Shown here piece after piece: positions 50,914 to 63,860 of a stretch of DNA of 64,000 nucleotides. Every line of letters begins with the position of its first letter. Position 1 is the first letter of the stretch. The notes under the pieces are model-generated. The model had not been told where the DNA came from and searched no databases. It saw nothing but the letters and a program-made list of their open reading frames with translations. Source of the stretch: Plectrocnemia conspersa (Eukaryota > Arthropoda > Insecta > Trichoptera > Polycentropodidae); the NCBI GenBank assembly GCA_009617715.1, contig VTFK01000280.1:124001-188000 (forward strand), given 5' to 3'. The position numbers and the translations under genes are program-made.

Positions 50914-53900
50914 CTGGTAATGAGTTGCCAAGAATAATACGTGTTAATGAATAATTAATACATTTAACATTATGCAGAGCATGTATAAGTCTTTGCATAT
51001 AATATATAAATATATTATATGTAATTTAAACTAAAATAATTAGATTTAACTTTTTATAATTAAAAAAACATGCATAGGTAATTCATTAATATGTGGGTTA
51101 TGTCTATAATATTTTTTGTGAAGTTATAAGAAAATTTATAATTATATAAATTAATTTAAAATGCAAAGGTCATGCTTTTTTAAGTGCATTTCTATCATCG
51201 GTATTCTGATATTTGGAATTAATATTAAAAACGGAGGATGACGCGTTTTAAAACTGGCTTATGCAAAAACCACAATTGAGAGACACACAAACGCGTTATC
51301 CTGCGATTGACATAAATATCATATCGAAAACTCTGGTGAGCATGCATACATTTATTATACATGTATATATTTATACTTATTTTATACAAAATAAAACATT
51401 CCCTTTTGTGGTGATGTTTCCATTTTTTTCACTAACGTTCTCACCTCTCCATAGGCTCACTCCGTGTTAACCAAAGGGTTATATATCATGGAATTGCGGA
51501 AGGTTGACAGAATGCTTTTAACCGAGGCTTTATTTATTCACTGTTTTGAGGTCCTGTGGGACACCAAGAGCAATTTAGTACCTTTGCCCACCCCTACGTA
51601 CGCGACTAAAGGGTGCTGTGCATTTTATCACTATTAATATTCTGTATGGAGTATAAATTTAAACCATGACATTTGACGACATTCATGCATATCGCTCGGC
51701 GTCCTTACCTGAAGACTTTAGGGTCCAGCGTTCTAAGGTTATAATGGAATTTATAATAGATTTCTTGATATGAATCTACGTACGTGACAGGGTTATTTCT
51801 ATTTTACTATATTTTCATGTTTTTACCCACATGCCAACACATACATACATCGAACGAATAAGCTAATATGTACTCACCTCTTATAAAATGGAGTAAAATA
51901 AATAAAAAAAAAAAATTAAAACAAACGAATGAATAATATATAAACATTTAAACTTGTCCTACATTATTTTAAGTACTAACATAAAAATGAATGCAAAATA
52001 GAAAATTAATATAGCAAAACTGACTTACTGGACAAAATTGAAACTGGCACAGCAATTGACAGATGAGAACAAGATTCAAAGACTACAAATATTTATTTAT
52101 GTACTTAAATTTAATTAAAACCATCGTGACCTAGCAAGTTATACCGTAACTTAGCAACATCTACCTCAACTTAACGTCATAATCATAAAAAAAATAGTAG
52201 ATACAAACCAAGCCAGCCCCTCGTAGCTGACATTAAATTCAATATGCAATGTCACCGTATTAATGAGCTGGATGGTGACAGCCATAGACGAGTCGACTAG
52301 GGCGGACGTCCTAGCTCTAACAGGCGTCAGAAAAGGACGCGATCGTGATTATCGGAGACGTTCCAGAACCCAAAACTGAAATTCCCAGAGAATAGTGATT
52401 CTTGACAGCCATATACAAATTCTTACGAGAACTCAGCGAATCGTATCAATCAAAATCGTATCAATAAAAATCGAGCATCTTGAAAGATTTATTGCAGACG
52501 TTGTTTACGTGTAGAGAGAATCTCCATTTGCTCTCAAAAATGATTCCTAGAGCTGTAGTAGAAGTTTTTCTAGCTAAAATATTTCCATCGAATTCGTAGG
52601 AAAATCTGATGTGAACCGAAGCGATAAAATAACATAGTATGACACTTTTTGACACTAAAAAGCAGCCTATATCCATAGAAAATCTAAATCACTCAGTAGA
52701 GAGAATGAGTCCGCAACAGATCCAATGCATTTTAATAATATTAAATCATCTGAATACAGAAGCAAACTTGAATTTGTAACTGCCGTATTTATTTTATTAA
52801 TAAATAACGTAATTAGTAGAGCATCAAAGTTTGACCCTTGAGGAACCCTAATAGGGGTGAAATATTCTTTAGACAATCAGTCGCCATAGTTTACGAACTG
52901 TCTACGATCGCTTAAATAACTTGAGAAAAACCGAGTTAAATCATCCAAACAACCGAAGTTTGGCAATTTTTTTAATAATAACCCATGACATACCTTGTCA
53001 AAGGCCTTCTTAAAAGCCAAATATACGACGCCTACTTTAATTCAGACATCGAGAAAATGTAAAAGATAATTTAGACAACGTTAAAAGAATTATTTTATCT
53101 TGAATGTAAGTTCTATCCATAATGTTCATGTCTAAGTACATTCAAAGAAAGTTAGAGCTAAGAAAAAAAATATAAAATAAAACACAAGATATTAATGCTT
53201 CAACTCTCGCACTGCCGCCTCCGTTGTTCCGCATGTCTTCGCTGAATTTCCTGAAATATCCACTTAATTTTGCCAAGCGCACACACACATACGTCGGACT
53301 ATAAATCAAACTACAACCACGCTCCAAGAAACTTTTGAAAGGGTGGATTTAAAACATTTCATAGTCGGACAAGCAAAATCCGGATGGTTATTGCATTGCG
53401 GTAAGATTCAAACCGCATCGTTATTTTGCTAACGTTGGCTGCGGAGGGATGCTGCAGGGTGCACGCGCGACTAATGGGTTTATTGTTTCTAATTTAGAGA
53501 TATATTGCGCAAAAACCACCGAAGATCTATTGTGTACTTTAGTACGATCAAAGTTTACAGTGTTCGTTTTGGTACAAGGTAAGCCAATACTTACTATTTA
53601 TTTGTTAAAGACCAATAAACCGATACTTACAGGGAAAATTCTAACATAAGATGTTCATATACTTTCTATTCATATACATGTTTACAAGCTCAATGATATC
53701 TGATTTAGGATGACATATATATTCATTATATTATATTATTAAATTAAGTAGATTGTCTCCCAAATATATGTTTATCTATATGCTTCCACTACAATTACAG
53801 ATCTAATAGTTGTATCATTAACATTAGATTAATTATTTAAAATTTTAACTAATATACATATATATACAAACAGACGTTTTACTGCCACCAATTATATTAC

Positions 53901-56900
53901 TTTCGCAAAAGATGTTAAATATCTTTAATATCATACTAAAATTGAGAAATCTTTAGATAAAAAAAGTTGATTTAGATTAGTTATAGACATTAGCTTTAGT
54001 GGATTTTTTTTTAGTGTTTAGTGTTATTATTTAAAAAAACGTTTAGCATCTAATGATCTTTTAATATTAAGTCCTTGTACAATAAAATATTTTTTACTGT
54101 AGAAAACAATTTAAAAATATATATTAAATAGAATATAAATATCTTCGGAAAAATTCAATAAAAATATTGTTGAAAAATTCGTTGTCAGGTTTTTTCTTCA
54201 GAAACACGCTCGTGCGCTTTCGAACTATATTTGCAAAATCAAACAAAATGTTAAGCTCGCTTTTAGCAAAAGAAATTCGATGGAATTTAATCAAACATAA
54301 CATTTCAAAATTACTGTTTATATTTTGAAAACTGTGACATTGAATCAGTTATTTTTAAATGTAAATTGTGTCATTCGGAACAGATAATCTTTCCGAATAC
54401 TAAACTGATTGATTCCTTTTATCCACATGCTTTCGAATGAGCCGCATTCATTCGCAACACAATGAAAATCTCTAAATAAAATTATATATTTAATTACAAC
54501 CTTTGTTCTGTCGTCCATGTTGAATTTAAATTGAAATATTCCCGTTTTATTTCCAATAAAAATACTTTTGCGTTGAATTAATCGCGATAAACGAAACACG
54601 TACATTTCGATTCGTGTGGAGTTTATATTAAAGTACTTTTTTTCGTTTGTACTTCTAAAGCGATTTCTTTGTGCGAGAGTTTCTCCCCGGATCAGGGCAG
54701 TTCTTATGGTTGTCTTACAGTGAAATAATTAGGTTTGCTCTTCCATTAGTTTTCTTTACATTTCCCGTGAGACGTAAAGCTTAAAGTCTGTACATACAAC
54801 GGACATTCCTTCGAGTAAACGAGGTTTGTTTTATTTGCTAAACGTGTAATTTTCTATGAATATAATTAAGACGTGAAAAATAGACGTGCCGTGGCAAGAT
54901 GCATATCGCGTTACAGCGGTTTCATTATGGCCATAAGTTATGCGGGAAGCTTGTTTATAGCTTGAGTAATAAACTAGTGGATACTGTGATTAAGTCAGTA
55001 ATATGATTAAGAAAATATTTTACACCAGCGTGCATTTAAAGCAGTAAGTAAATAGCTTAGTAAGAAGCAGGTATAATATAAAATATGAAAAGTTATTAAT
55101 TAATACATATAGAACATATTTCGTTTCTTAATAGAATATTTTTTATAATGGGTCAAAACCAAATTTTTACTAATAAAATAAAATAAGACGCACTTCAGAG
55201 CAATATTATTACTATTAAAATGTGATGCATGTTACAAGCTTCAGATGTTATATCAAATATTATTGCTCACGAACACATACGTATAACATAAGAAAGTCTT
55301 GTCTGCAGCGATATCGACGGCCATCTATCGGCTCTATTATCAAACGTCCCGGAACGGCGTTCCGGCGGACAATTTATGACGTCGGTATGTTCGTCCGTCG
55401 TCGGTGAATAAAACATGGCGTTTGCCAAACTCGTCAATGTCGTAAACTAATTTCCGCCGTTACGAAGAAGGCCGTATCATTTTAAGGCATTTACTTTGCA
55501 TACATACGAATACGTGTATGTATTTATAATATTTGCATACAATATTACATGGTTCTATCTTAAAAATAATAATTTATCAGTATGTTAGAAAATATCATTG
55601 GTATTGAAATGATATACAAAGATATAAGAAACGTGGGTGTTTCTAAGGAATAATTTCAAATCGGAGTCTGATATTTAGTTTAATGTCATATTTATTAAAA
55701 AACCTGTAGATTATATTTAATTTTACAATGTTTGATATAACTGGCGAAAATATTTGTATGTTGTGCTATAATATAATAACCACATTTATGGCAGCTGTTA
55801 AGCGAAATATCATAGGTATGAAAACATAAGGAGCCAAAGGGTGTGTAACATTAGTGAAAGGGTTAAAATATGAAGTGGCATTTGGGTAGAACAAACCGTG
55901 CGTAAAATAAACAAAACATCAAAAATGTATAATAATGTCTTATTTTATTTTTCGTTGTTGTGGTTTTTCCAAAAATAGATAAGTGAGCTTACAGTCGAAT
56001 TATTATGTAAATTATTATACTGGTACGTCCATAATAAACCAGTATATCGCAAATTAATCATACAGACAAAACTATGGGATACAAAAATTAGCTGGTCTGG
56101 TTTTATATTATATAATAGTATTTCCGAAACGATTTTTAAAGACAATGCATTTTTTGATACGCACGTGAAAATGCCATAATCTAAAAATAAAATGCAAATA
56201 AATAGGAATGTTGTAACAAAAAATAGCTCAAACTATCCGACGCAATTGTATAACATATCAGAAAATAACGTTCGATAAAATCATCTGTTAGCTAAGTAGA
56301 ATTATTTACACCAAAAAAGCAAGTGCATAAAAAACATTTACGTTATCTACTAGCCATATTGAATCGCTTTATATATAATGGAATCTACGGCATAATTTCT
56401 ATTCATGTCTCATAATTGTCTCCTTAGACGATAGAAAAATAAAGTAAGCTTTTCCTAACAGCAAATATATTCTTAATCAGATTATTTTTAACTGTACTTA
56501 AAAAAATAATAAGCATATTTTAAAAGCGATAACTTTAACTTAAAGATGTGTCTAAATAAATGTTGCAATTGGACGATTATTGTCAGTGACAGCCATGCGA
56601 TTTTATAGATCACGATCCTTAACGAGATTGTCTGTGTTCTGAATCCACATTCGTTTGTGAGCATTAATTGCTTGTGCGAGACCTTCATCGCGTATTAAAA
56701 CAATTATAATAAATTGGATACATACCTTTATTCTAGACGTCTCTTGTGAAGGCAATTTGCGTTGTATGATGGCAAAAAACATGCTTTCAAAATGATACAA
56801 AGCTCGTATTAGCACAAAGGTCCGGCTTGCCAACTTTATATAACACAATGAAAAATATTTAGATGAAAGCAGTTTTTAAATTTTAACGGTTAATTGCAGA

Positions 56901-58107
56901 CGTTGACAAAAAGCAGCAATTAACGTTCGCAATTAATCCAACTTTGCGCTTTCGCTAATTGAGAGCGCTCGCGAAAGCTTGGCAAGCCGACGTTAAATTA
57001 CATAGGCAGAGTTTTCACACATGACGCATACGTCAGAATACCGATTAAGATGCTATGAAAACAAAATACATGATCATTTAATATAAAATACATATACAAG
57101 TATATACGATGTAATTTACAATGGGACGCGTATCCTTCGCCCCATGCAAAATAGTACATAAAAATTCGATCTATCAATGATGAAATCGAATTATCACATG
57201 GTTCCCTTGCATTGAAGACTTGAGAGTTTCGAAACCGATAAGTAATAAATAACAAAACCAATCATGAAAACAATGTATGTATATTTGAGTGTGTATTTTG
57301 GTACCATTGTTGAAAGTCACGTTTTATGCGAAAAGTTTTAAATGCACCGCGAATGTGTTATCATATCGATAATGGGCTTGTTCGATACTTTAGAAGGCTA
57401 TTCAGAGCGGAAATAGTTTGCGGAGCAAAGTTTTCTTTTACATACAAACTTCCTCTAATATCCATATTGAAATATGGTTCACATGCGCCATAGACAAAGA
57501 GGATGTATCAGAATCGAATTTTAAATGAAAATTCTACGTAAAAAAAGGAAATGATTTAAACTTTAAAATGAATAGATACATACATATAAGTATGTATTGA
57601 ATGTATATAAATCCAATGTGGTTAAATAGACAGAAAAAATAATTTATTAATATGTATAGTTATATTTTTAAAGCTATATAAAGCTACAATATAATATCAG
57701 TAGGACGTATTTAATGTAAGTATTATTTTAATATTTATATAAAAACGACCTTTTGACGAAAAAGTAATTCTGATATTTTAAATGATTAATAGCCTTTATG
57801 TATTTATTAATAATCAAATATACGACATTAGTAATATAAGTTTCAGTAACATTAAGTAGTATTTCTAATCCGCTCTTTTATTATATTATAAGTATTATTT
57901 ATATTCAACAACATAGAGCATTTAGCACGATTGTATTGATTTTAAGCATATTTAGTGTGCGGTGAAAGCAAAACATATTCGCCGGCATTTGTGCATCCAC
58001 ATACCAATTCATTGATTCTAAACTGTTTTTGATTACAAAGTTGCTATGTAGATGTACTACTTGCCACGTGATGTGTGATATTTTTCTTTGTAAATGTATG
58101 CATGTAC
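50914..58107 (-). other. Intron between exons 5 and 6 (7194 bp)
   Basis: The clearest content is a decayed non-LTR reverse transcriptase at about 52.2-53.05 kb on the minus strand. A CpG-rich patch lies at 53.2-53.46 kb and a second at about 55.3-55.46 kb, which carries a self-complementary ggaacggcgttcc core. Otherwise the intron is AT-rich. Confidence 0.85.
52190..53050 (-). mobile_element. Decayed non-LTR retrotransposon (LINE) reverse transcriptase and 3' end
   Basis: Read on the minus strand, 53030-52985 gives an AFKKAFDKV block like the reverse transcriptase DFSKAFD motif. The frame at 52876-52667 contains VPQGSN and LLLYSDDL, which is the YADD catalytic box with Ala changed to Ser. 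A third frame at 52676-52461 contains LGIIFESKWRFSLHVNNVCN, typical of the region just after the catalytic domain. The motifs are in the right order but split over frames by stops and frameshifts, so the copy is dead. A conserved 3' segment ends near 52205-52330 and matches the other two copies. The family is jockey/CR1-like by motif; I cannot fix the clade. The element lies in the same orientation as the host gene. Confidence 0.9.
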
Positions 58108-58288
58108 CTGATTGCCGTCATAGGTCCAGCTACCGAACTTCATGTCACAGTGTTGATCATCAAAGGGGAACCAAGTGATGTCTATCTTGCATGTGCTCTT
58201 GAAGATACCAGGAGGAACGTACAAGCAACTGCCGTTGTGTTTGACCACAACGTTTGTGTGGTACGTCCCGTCGAAACCTTCGTCTGCA
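58108..58288 (-). CDS. nAChRalpha6: nAChR alpha6 exon 5: loop E, Cys-loop, loop B
   Basis: This 181-bp exon supplies 60 codons plus one base that completes a split Ser codon, so it enters in phase 2. It begins [15 protein letters not shown]. Residues 18-20 form an NGS glycosylation sequon, followed by the loop E segment [10 protein letters not shown]. The Cys-loop runs from Cys33 to Cys47 with exactly 13 residues between, including the WFPFDDQ motif. WTYDG (residues 54-58) carries the loop B tryptophan that contacts acetylcholine. The acceptor is tacag|T and the donor CAG|GTACATG, leaving phase 0 into exon 6. A minus-strand reading frame runs past the exon on both sides, but the extra residues match nothing in the family. 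Exon 5 of insect alpha6 is a known target of A-to-I RNA editing. Confidence 0.96.
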
Positions 58289-60705
58289 CTGTACGATCCA
58301 CCAACACAAATCGTATATAATAGATATTCAATACAAACAATAGATACATACAAAGAAATGTATCTTAATAATTTAACATTTAACATCGATAAAAATAACA
58401 GCAAAAGTATTCCTCTAGCGCAGTCACAATCTGCAGTTCAAATTGTCCAGTCATAATCAGGAACGAGGAAAGGTGAGTTTAATTTATATTTAATTTTTTA
58501 AATAAAATAAAAATATTTTAATTACATTTTTAATAAATATTAGTATATCATAATGGAGTTAAAATTTTATATGGTTGTATTATATTTTAATCATATATTT
58601 TACGACCCTATTTAATTAATTATATAAAGTAAGTAAATGGAGCTTAAAGTCACAATCAATTCAAAGGTATTCTATGAACTCACTGTTTTATATTGCAAGG
58701 GCAATAATATAAATGTAGCAATTTTAAATCATACGAATGTAAAACGTAAAAGTTTTTTTTTTTAAAGAATAAAATATTAAATCAATATTTTTTCTAAATC
58801 AAAATTAAAAATTATATAAGACTTTATTAGAGCTTTTGATTTCAAATATTCCAAAACACAGGCTCTAAGATTTAACATTTAAGATCAATTCGTTTCAAAT
58901 ATAAAAAAATCAAATGATTAATTTTACTGTCAATATGATTTAGTTGTAAAGGTCTTAATATTATTTAATAACGTACCACTAGCTCTAAATTATTATTCAT
59001 TTTAAGATTTAAGTTGATATGTCTACTAGTGAAACGTTATAAACCATATAAAATTTTTATTCTCCTTATATATTGTTTTAATTTAGTTTAATTTATTGAT
59101 TGGTGTTTATTTGGTAATCAGTGCGGTTCTTCTGGGACATTATTTTAAAATGTCGCGCTGAGTGGGGGGTCATTGACAAACGTTTGCTTTTCTCGTTGTG
59201 TTTATACTATAGTTATATGTTGTATACATTTTTATCCATAATCTACTGTATTTCTCAGTGAATAAGCTCTGCCGAAGCTGTTTTGCCAACGTTTTCGCGC
59301 GCGGCGAGTTTATCTAAATCTACGACACAAAGTACAGGGTGGCCAGAAAAGCTGTGCCGGGGCCTTATCGCCACAGCGTATAAATGATTCAGGGCATGGA
59401 TGGATGCGAGGGTCTTGTGTGTGAGGGCGTGTTCTTTGTGTGTCAATAACTTATGGTCGGCGTGTAAAAGTGCGAATAAAAAATGCGAGCAAGACCCACG
59501 CAAATAAAGACGTATAGCGTGAAATTTTATTTTCTTGTATAAATAACATGAGTCTCAAGTGTCCGAGGCAAAGTTATCACAGCAAGCCCGTAAGCTATAG
59601 CTCTATAATATATGCATACAAAAATATCTGATTTGAAACAGCAAACTTGTGACTTTTTAGTGCAATAGTTGGAAAACACTGCAATGATTTTTTAATTTTC
59701 CAACGCTTTTATCTCCAATTGTCAGTATAGAGTAATGTGTATGTAAGGATCACTCCTTGTTTATTATCAAACAAATTTTATTTTATTAGATTAACAACAT
59801 GATGCAGCAGGATTGGATTCGTCATAAAAATGCTATATAATTTCTATGTAAAGATGTATCGATTACGTTTCAAAAGTTTTGCGATGATATCTGTCTGTCT
59901 GTATTGATTTTTTTCTTCTCAAGTCACAGATATGATGCAATGATATTTATTGAAGTTATATTAACTTTTAATAATTGAAAATAATATAATATATATCGTT
60001 TCTTAAACTATAAATTTTATTTGAAACATTTATTGAAATAATATTATATACCATTGAGCAATTAAGCGTAAATATTTATTATATAATAATTTAATATATA
60101 TTTCCGTTATTTTTAAGTACTAGATCTATTAAAATTTTACTTGAAACATAGGAATTAATAGTTCATTTCTATTATAGGAGTATATCATATCACAATGATG
60201 CAATGAATCTATAATATGCTTTTTTATATTTGTATTCAACAGTATGCGTTTTATTGTTGCATCGAACTTAAAAGCATAGCACTGTCTAAATTAATTACAT
60301 CGATAAATATGATTATTTGCTCGATCATTTTTATTATATTATAGAAAAATATCAATAAGAATATATTAAAAGCTATATAAAGCTTTAGTAGATATGTAAG
60401 ATTCAAACATAAGATTTTCAACTTATTAGGTGAAAATTATTTTATTATCATATTAGTACAAATATATGTTAAAATACTTTAAAATAAATATTTAAATACG
60501 CGAAAAAAGCTTTGAAAATAATGAATGACAAATTATTAATTTCCGGATAAATAAATTTATATATGTTCATAATTAATAATTAATGAAGTTTTAATTTATG
60601 ATTTAATTAAATCGCTAATCTATATAACGCAGAATATTGTCTTAAAAATTATATAATTAATAAATTAAAATAAGAATATCATTATGGTCAAATAATAAAC
60701 AATAC

Positions 60706-61135
60706 ATTGTAATATTACAATACACATCAAAAAAATATAACAATAATAGATGGTAAAAAAGGAAAAAAAAAATCATAAAATATAAAATTTAATAATACTA
60801 ACCGGACCAGCTCCTCGTAGCTGACACTAAATATATCAATGTGCAGCGTCAGAGTATTAAGGAGCCGGATAGTGACAGTCATAGTCGAGTCGACTAACAG
60901 TACATTGTATTATTACAATAAAAAAAAAATATATAAAAAACAACACACAAAAAGAAAAAGGAAAATATATATAAAATAATAAAAATAAATAATACGAACC
61001 GGCCCAGCTCCTCGTAGCTCATTGTATTATTACAATAGAAAAAATAAATAAAAAACAACACAGAAAAAAAAATAAAAAAATAAAAATATAATAAAAATAA
61101 ATAATACGAACCGGACCAGCTCCTCGTAGCCGACA
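60706..61135 (-). repeat. Tandem LINE 3' tail units (about 113-118 bp each)
   Basis: The three units run at about 60706-60825, 60906-61019 and 61021-61134. Each has a box of the form attgta-NNNN-tacaat, an A-rich spacer, the sequence aataatacgaacc or a close variant, and the accggmccagctcctcgtag terminus. The last two are almost head-to-tail. Confidence 0.8.
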
Positions 61136-61380
61136 TTAAATAGATTAATTTCCAAAACAGCTTTTAAGGAGCTGGATGGCTACAGCCATAGTGCGGATTT
61201 CTGGACTAACGGGCATCATGATTCCCTTAAACGTTTCGGAATCCAAAACTGGAATTCCTTGAAAAAAGTTTTATTGTCAGCAACACCTTTCAGTAGTTTG
61301 AAGAAATGCTTAGCGACATACGATTTTCTGCGAGAACTCAACGAATCGTATCCGAATACAAGAACATATAACAATTAAAT
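60706..61380 (-). mobile_element. Decayed LINE 3' end with three tandem tail units, same family
   Basis: The right part (61140-61380) matches the 3' part of the 12.8 kb and 52.2 kb copies, including the aacgggcatcat and gagaactcaacgaatcgta blocks. To its left the terminal motif accggaccagctcctcgtag occurs three times (near 60802, 60998 with one base changed, and 61112). Each is followed on its left by an A-rich tail and an attgta...tacaat box. The first unit keeps an extra 75 bp of body sequence. The frame at 60894-61136 simply reads through these tails. Confidence 0.85.
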
Positions 61381-62029
61381 ATCATCTTATAAATGTATCT
61401 AATTCGTAAAAAGTTTTTTGCGAAAAAATAAATCATTAAGCGGTTTTAACGGAAAGGACATAATATTATTTTAGATGTAAATTAAATGGGAACTTAACTA
61501 TAAAATTTAGAAAATTAATATAAATAAAATATTTTTTTAGTTCTTATTACAATATATATATATTTATATAAATCGTAAAATAAATTTTACCACTTGAACT
61601 TATTTAAAATTTTAATAAATTAAACTAGGGTAAAAGTTGTTACCAGTATTTTATTTTACAGTTAACAATATCATTTTCATTCTTATATTCTGCACATTTA
61701 AAATTTTTAAATCTAATCCTCTTAAACGATACTTTTATCAGATGAACATGTGATTGCCTACTGTAGGTAAATATACATATTGACTTTTTATACAATTTTG
61801 CATTGAGAGTGTAGGCTTTATATATTATATAATAATATTTGCACACGCTTTCTGACTGTATAAATACGGTCGTTTGAATAACGATACAGAGCGACAACGA
61901 CCCCATTCTCACGTGGGAATTTGTCGGATTAATTAAAAGCGATGTGGATGTTGGTCAGGTAGAAAATTCACAAATTTTAGAACTCGAAAAAACGTGGCAA
62001 TAATAATAATCATGCATAAATTTGGAAGT

Positions 62030-62950
62030 GTCGAAGCGACCCTTTCGGGTCGCAAGAAAACCCTGCGCCATATGGTCAACCTTTAATGGAGGAAATGTGT
62101 AAATTTGTCAAATCCTATCTGAGAAGTGCTCGTTTCTGCACATATGTGTTTGAGTAAGCGTGTACGTGAACAAGCGGAAATCTCCCGACCATATCTCATT
62201 TACCCTCTTCGGTTGGCTAATTAGTGTGTTGTGTATTTCATTGTCTGTACATCACCTTCGACAGTGTAACTAACTTAAATTCCGTTTTCGCTTACTAATT
62301 AATATGGGTTTTCCCTTAGACAATAAATTATTTCTCTTTTAGTAGTGTATTGACTAAATATAAATATGATCAATTATAACATATAAAATATTACATATAT
62401 TATATAAGCACTTTTTTGAACTTTGAAAAACTATCAATGATTATGTCGGTCTTCATAGACCTAGAAAAACCTAGAATCTGAGGCATTAAGTTTACTCAAC
62501 GGATGTTGTATTATGAGAATAATGAATATTGTACAATATAAGCCGTATCCTTTTGATTGAGAGCTTTCGTTGCTCAATCAATTATTATTATGAGACACCC
62601 TCGTTTTTATGCGTCGCCCATCCAAAAATACGATATTAATCTTAATAAAGGCTCAGGCTCTGCACCGAGTGGTTTTCGGAACCATTTTCATAATGAAACG
62701 ACATTGTCCTGTTTTTATTGTGGGACGAGGGTCTTAGGCAGTTTTCTTTGGGTCGTTAACGACGAGTTTGGAAGCGGATGCGAACAAAGCTCATTTGTTT
62801 CGTTAAGTTTAGAGCCGAGGTGAGTTAAGGATTGTCGTTAGACAGGGGGACCCATTTGGACCACGGACCGCACCTGTCGCGACACAGAGCCGACCTATTT
62901 ATTTAATGGTTACCCCTGAACTGTTCGACCTCCTTTTACCAATCAGGATT
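62030..62950. other. GC-rich intronic islands near the right edge
   Basis: Two GC-richer blocks (about 62030-62290 and 62560-62950) include gaccctttcgggtcgcaaga and ggaccacggaccgcacctgt. The 88-codon plus-strand frame at 62557-62823 lies in the second block and has no recognised domain. No match to the missing exon 4 was found. Confidence 0.35.
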
Positions 62951-63639
62951 GTGTAATGATGTCTGATCAGGATGTTAAAATATTTAAAAATACCAAAGCG
63001 GCAAGAGTAACTATATTTTGAACTAATAATGGCTATTAAAGTATATGCCACAAAAAATTGCAATATAATATTGCAACAATAATATTTATTTAAGTTTTTA
63101 GTGATATCATAGATACAAATATTTAACATGTAGACAGATATTGTGATCATTTATACATAAATTTACGACGAATCCAATATGCTTCTTTACTTCAGTGTTT
63201 AACAAATTTGCATTAGCGATTATAAACGAACATATTACAGGTTTAATATATATACGTTTAATTATTTAAATTGGTTTAAGTAAGTCACAAAGGCATGCTT
63301 AAAATAATGGGAACATAGGAAACTACATTTATGTTGGTGTTTCAAAAGCTTAATTAATTGTCATTATGCGTCGTTGTACAACTTCTCAACAGTTTAATAC
63401 AATCAGCTAAGCCTTTTCATCTGAAACCTACCTTAAAATTGTTTTTAGTCTAAGAGTAACATTAACTGATTTTATGTTTATTCAAATAATTATTATTTAG
63501 AAAATTAGTTGATGATAAAATTTAAAACCAAGTATTTTAATCCATATAATGAATTTATTTATATTCATACCGGTAGGTTAATAAAAAAAAACAAAGTACT
63601 AGAAGTGAAAAAACTTGAGAAAAGCGAAACATTTTTCAA

Positions 63640-63860
63640 TTCAATGGCCCCCGAGCTCGCTCGACCCCCGTAGGGTGTAGTGATCCACCACAACGGCCCG
63701 AAGACTTAAATACGACCACCATGGAAACCCTACCGCCAATGGTTTCGGTTTCCATTTTAATCCATCAAGCGGCTCTCGCAGTAGGAAACGTGGACTAGGA
63801 TATATACCCGATCCATTCTTTTCACGTCCGACCACGACACAAACTCAGCTACCAACAAAC
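63640..63860. other. GC-rich block near the right edge
   Basis: A sharply bounded stretch with gagctcgctcgacccccgta and several imperfect inverted repeats (for example accaccatggaaaccctacc followed by gccaatggtttcggtttcc). The 64-codon minus-strand frame has no recognised domain. It could be a repeat unit or a conserved non-coding element. Confidence 0.35.

Larger units (their letters stand above)
6098..58288 (-). other. nAChRalpha6: nAChR alpha6-type subunit gene, internal part (exons 5-10, about 52 kb)
   Basis: Eight coding exons on the minus strand join in frame into one Cys-loop receptor alpha subunit. They cover loop E, the Cys-loop, loop B, loop F, loop C with the vicinal cysteines that define an alpha subunit, M1, M2, M3 and the start of the M3-M4 loop. 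The protein acts at the plasma membrane of neurons as part of a pentameric acetylcholine-gated cation channel. The alpha6 assignment rests on the multiple exon 8 versions, known for insect alpha6, and on close similarity to Dalpha6 as I remember it. Insect alpha7 and alpha5 are close relatives and are the alternatives. Insect alpha6 is the known target of spinosyn insecticides. The 5' exons and the exons carrying M4 and the stop codon were not found and should lie outside the window. Confidence 0.9.

Noticed and set aside
62557..62823. 88-codon plus-strand frame, considered as a nested gene or missing exon.
   Set aside because: Wrong strand for the receptor and no recognisable domain or splice pattern.
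63641..63835. 64-codon minus-strand frame, considered as receptor exon 4.
   Set aside because: Lacks the WKPD and other loop A/D motifs expected of exon 4 and has no suitable donor giving phase 2.
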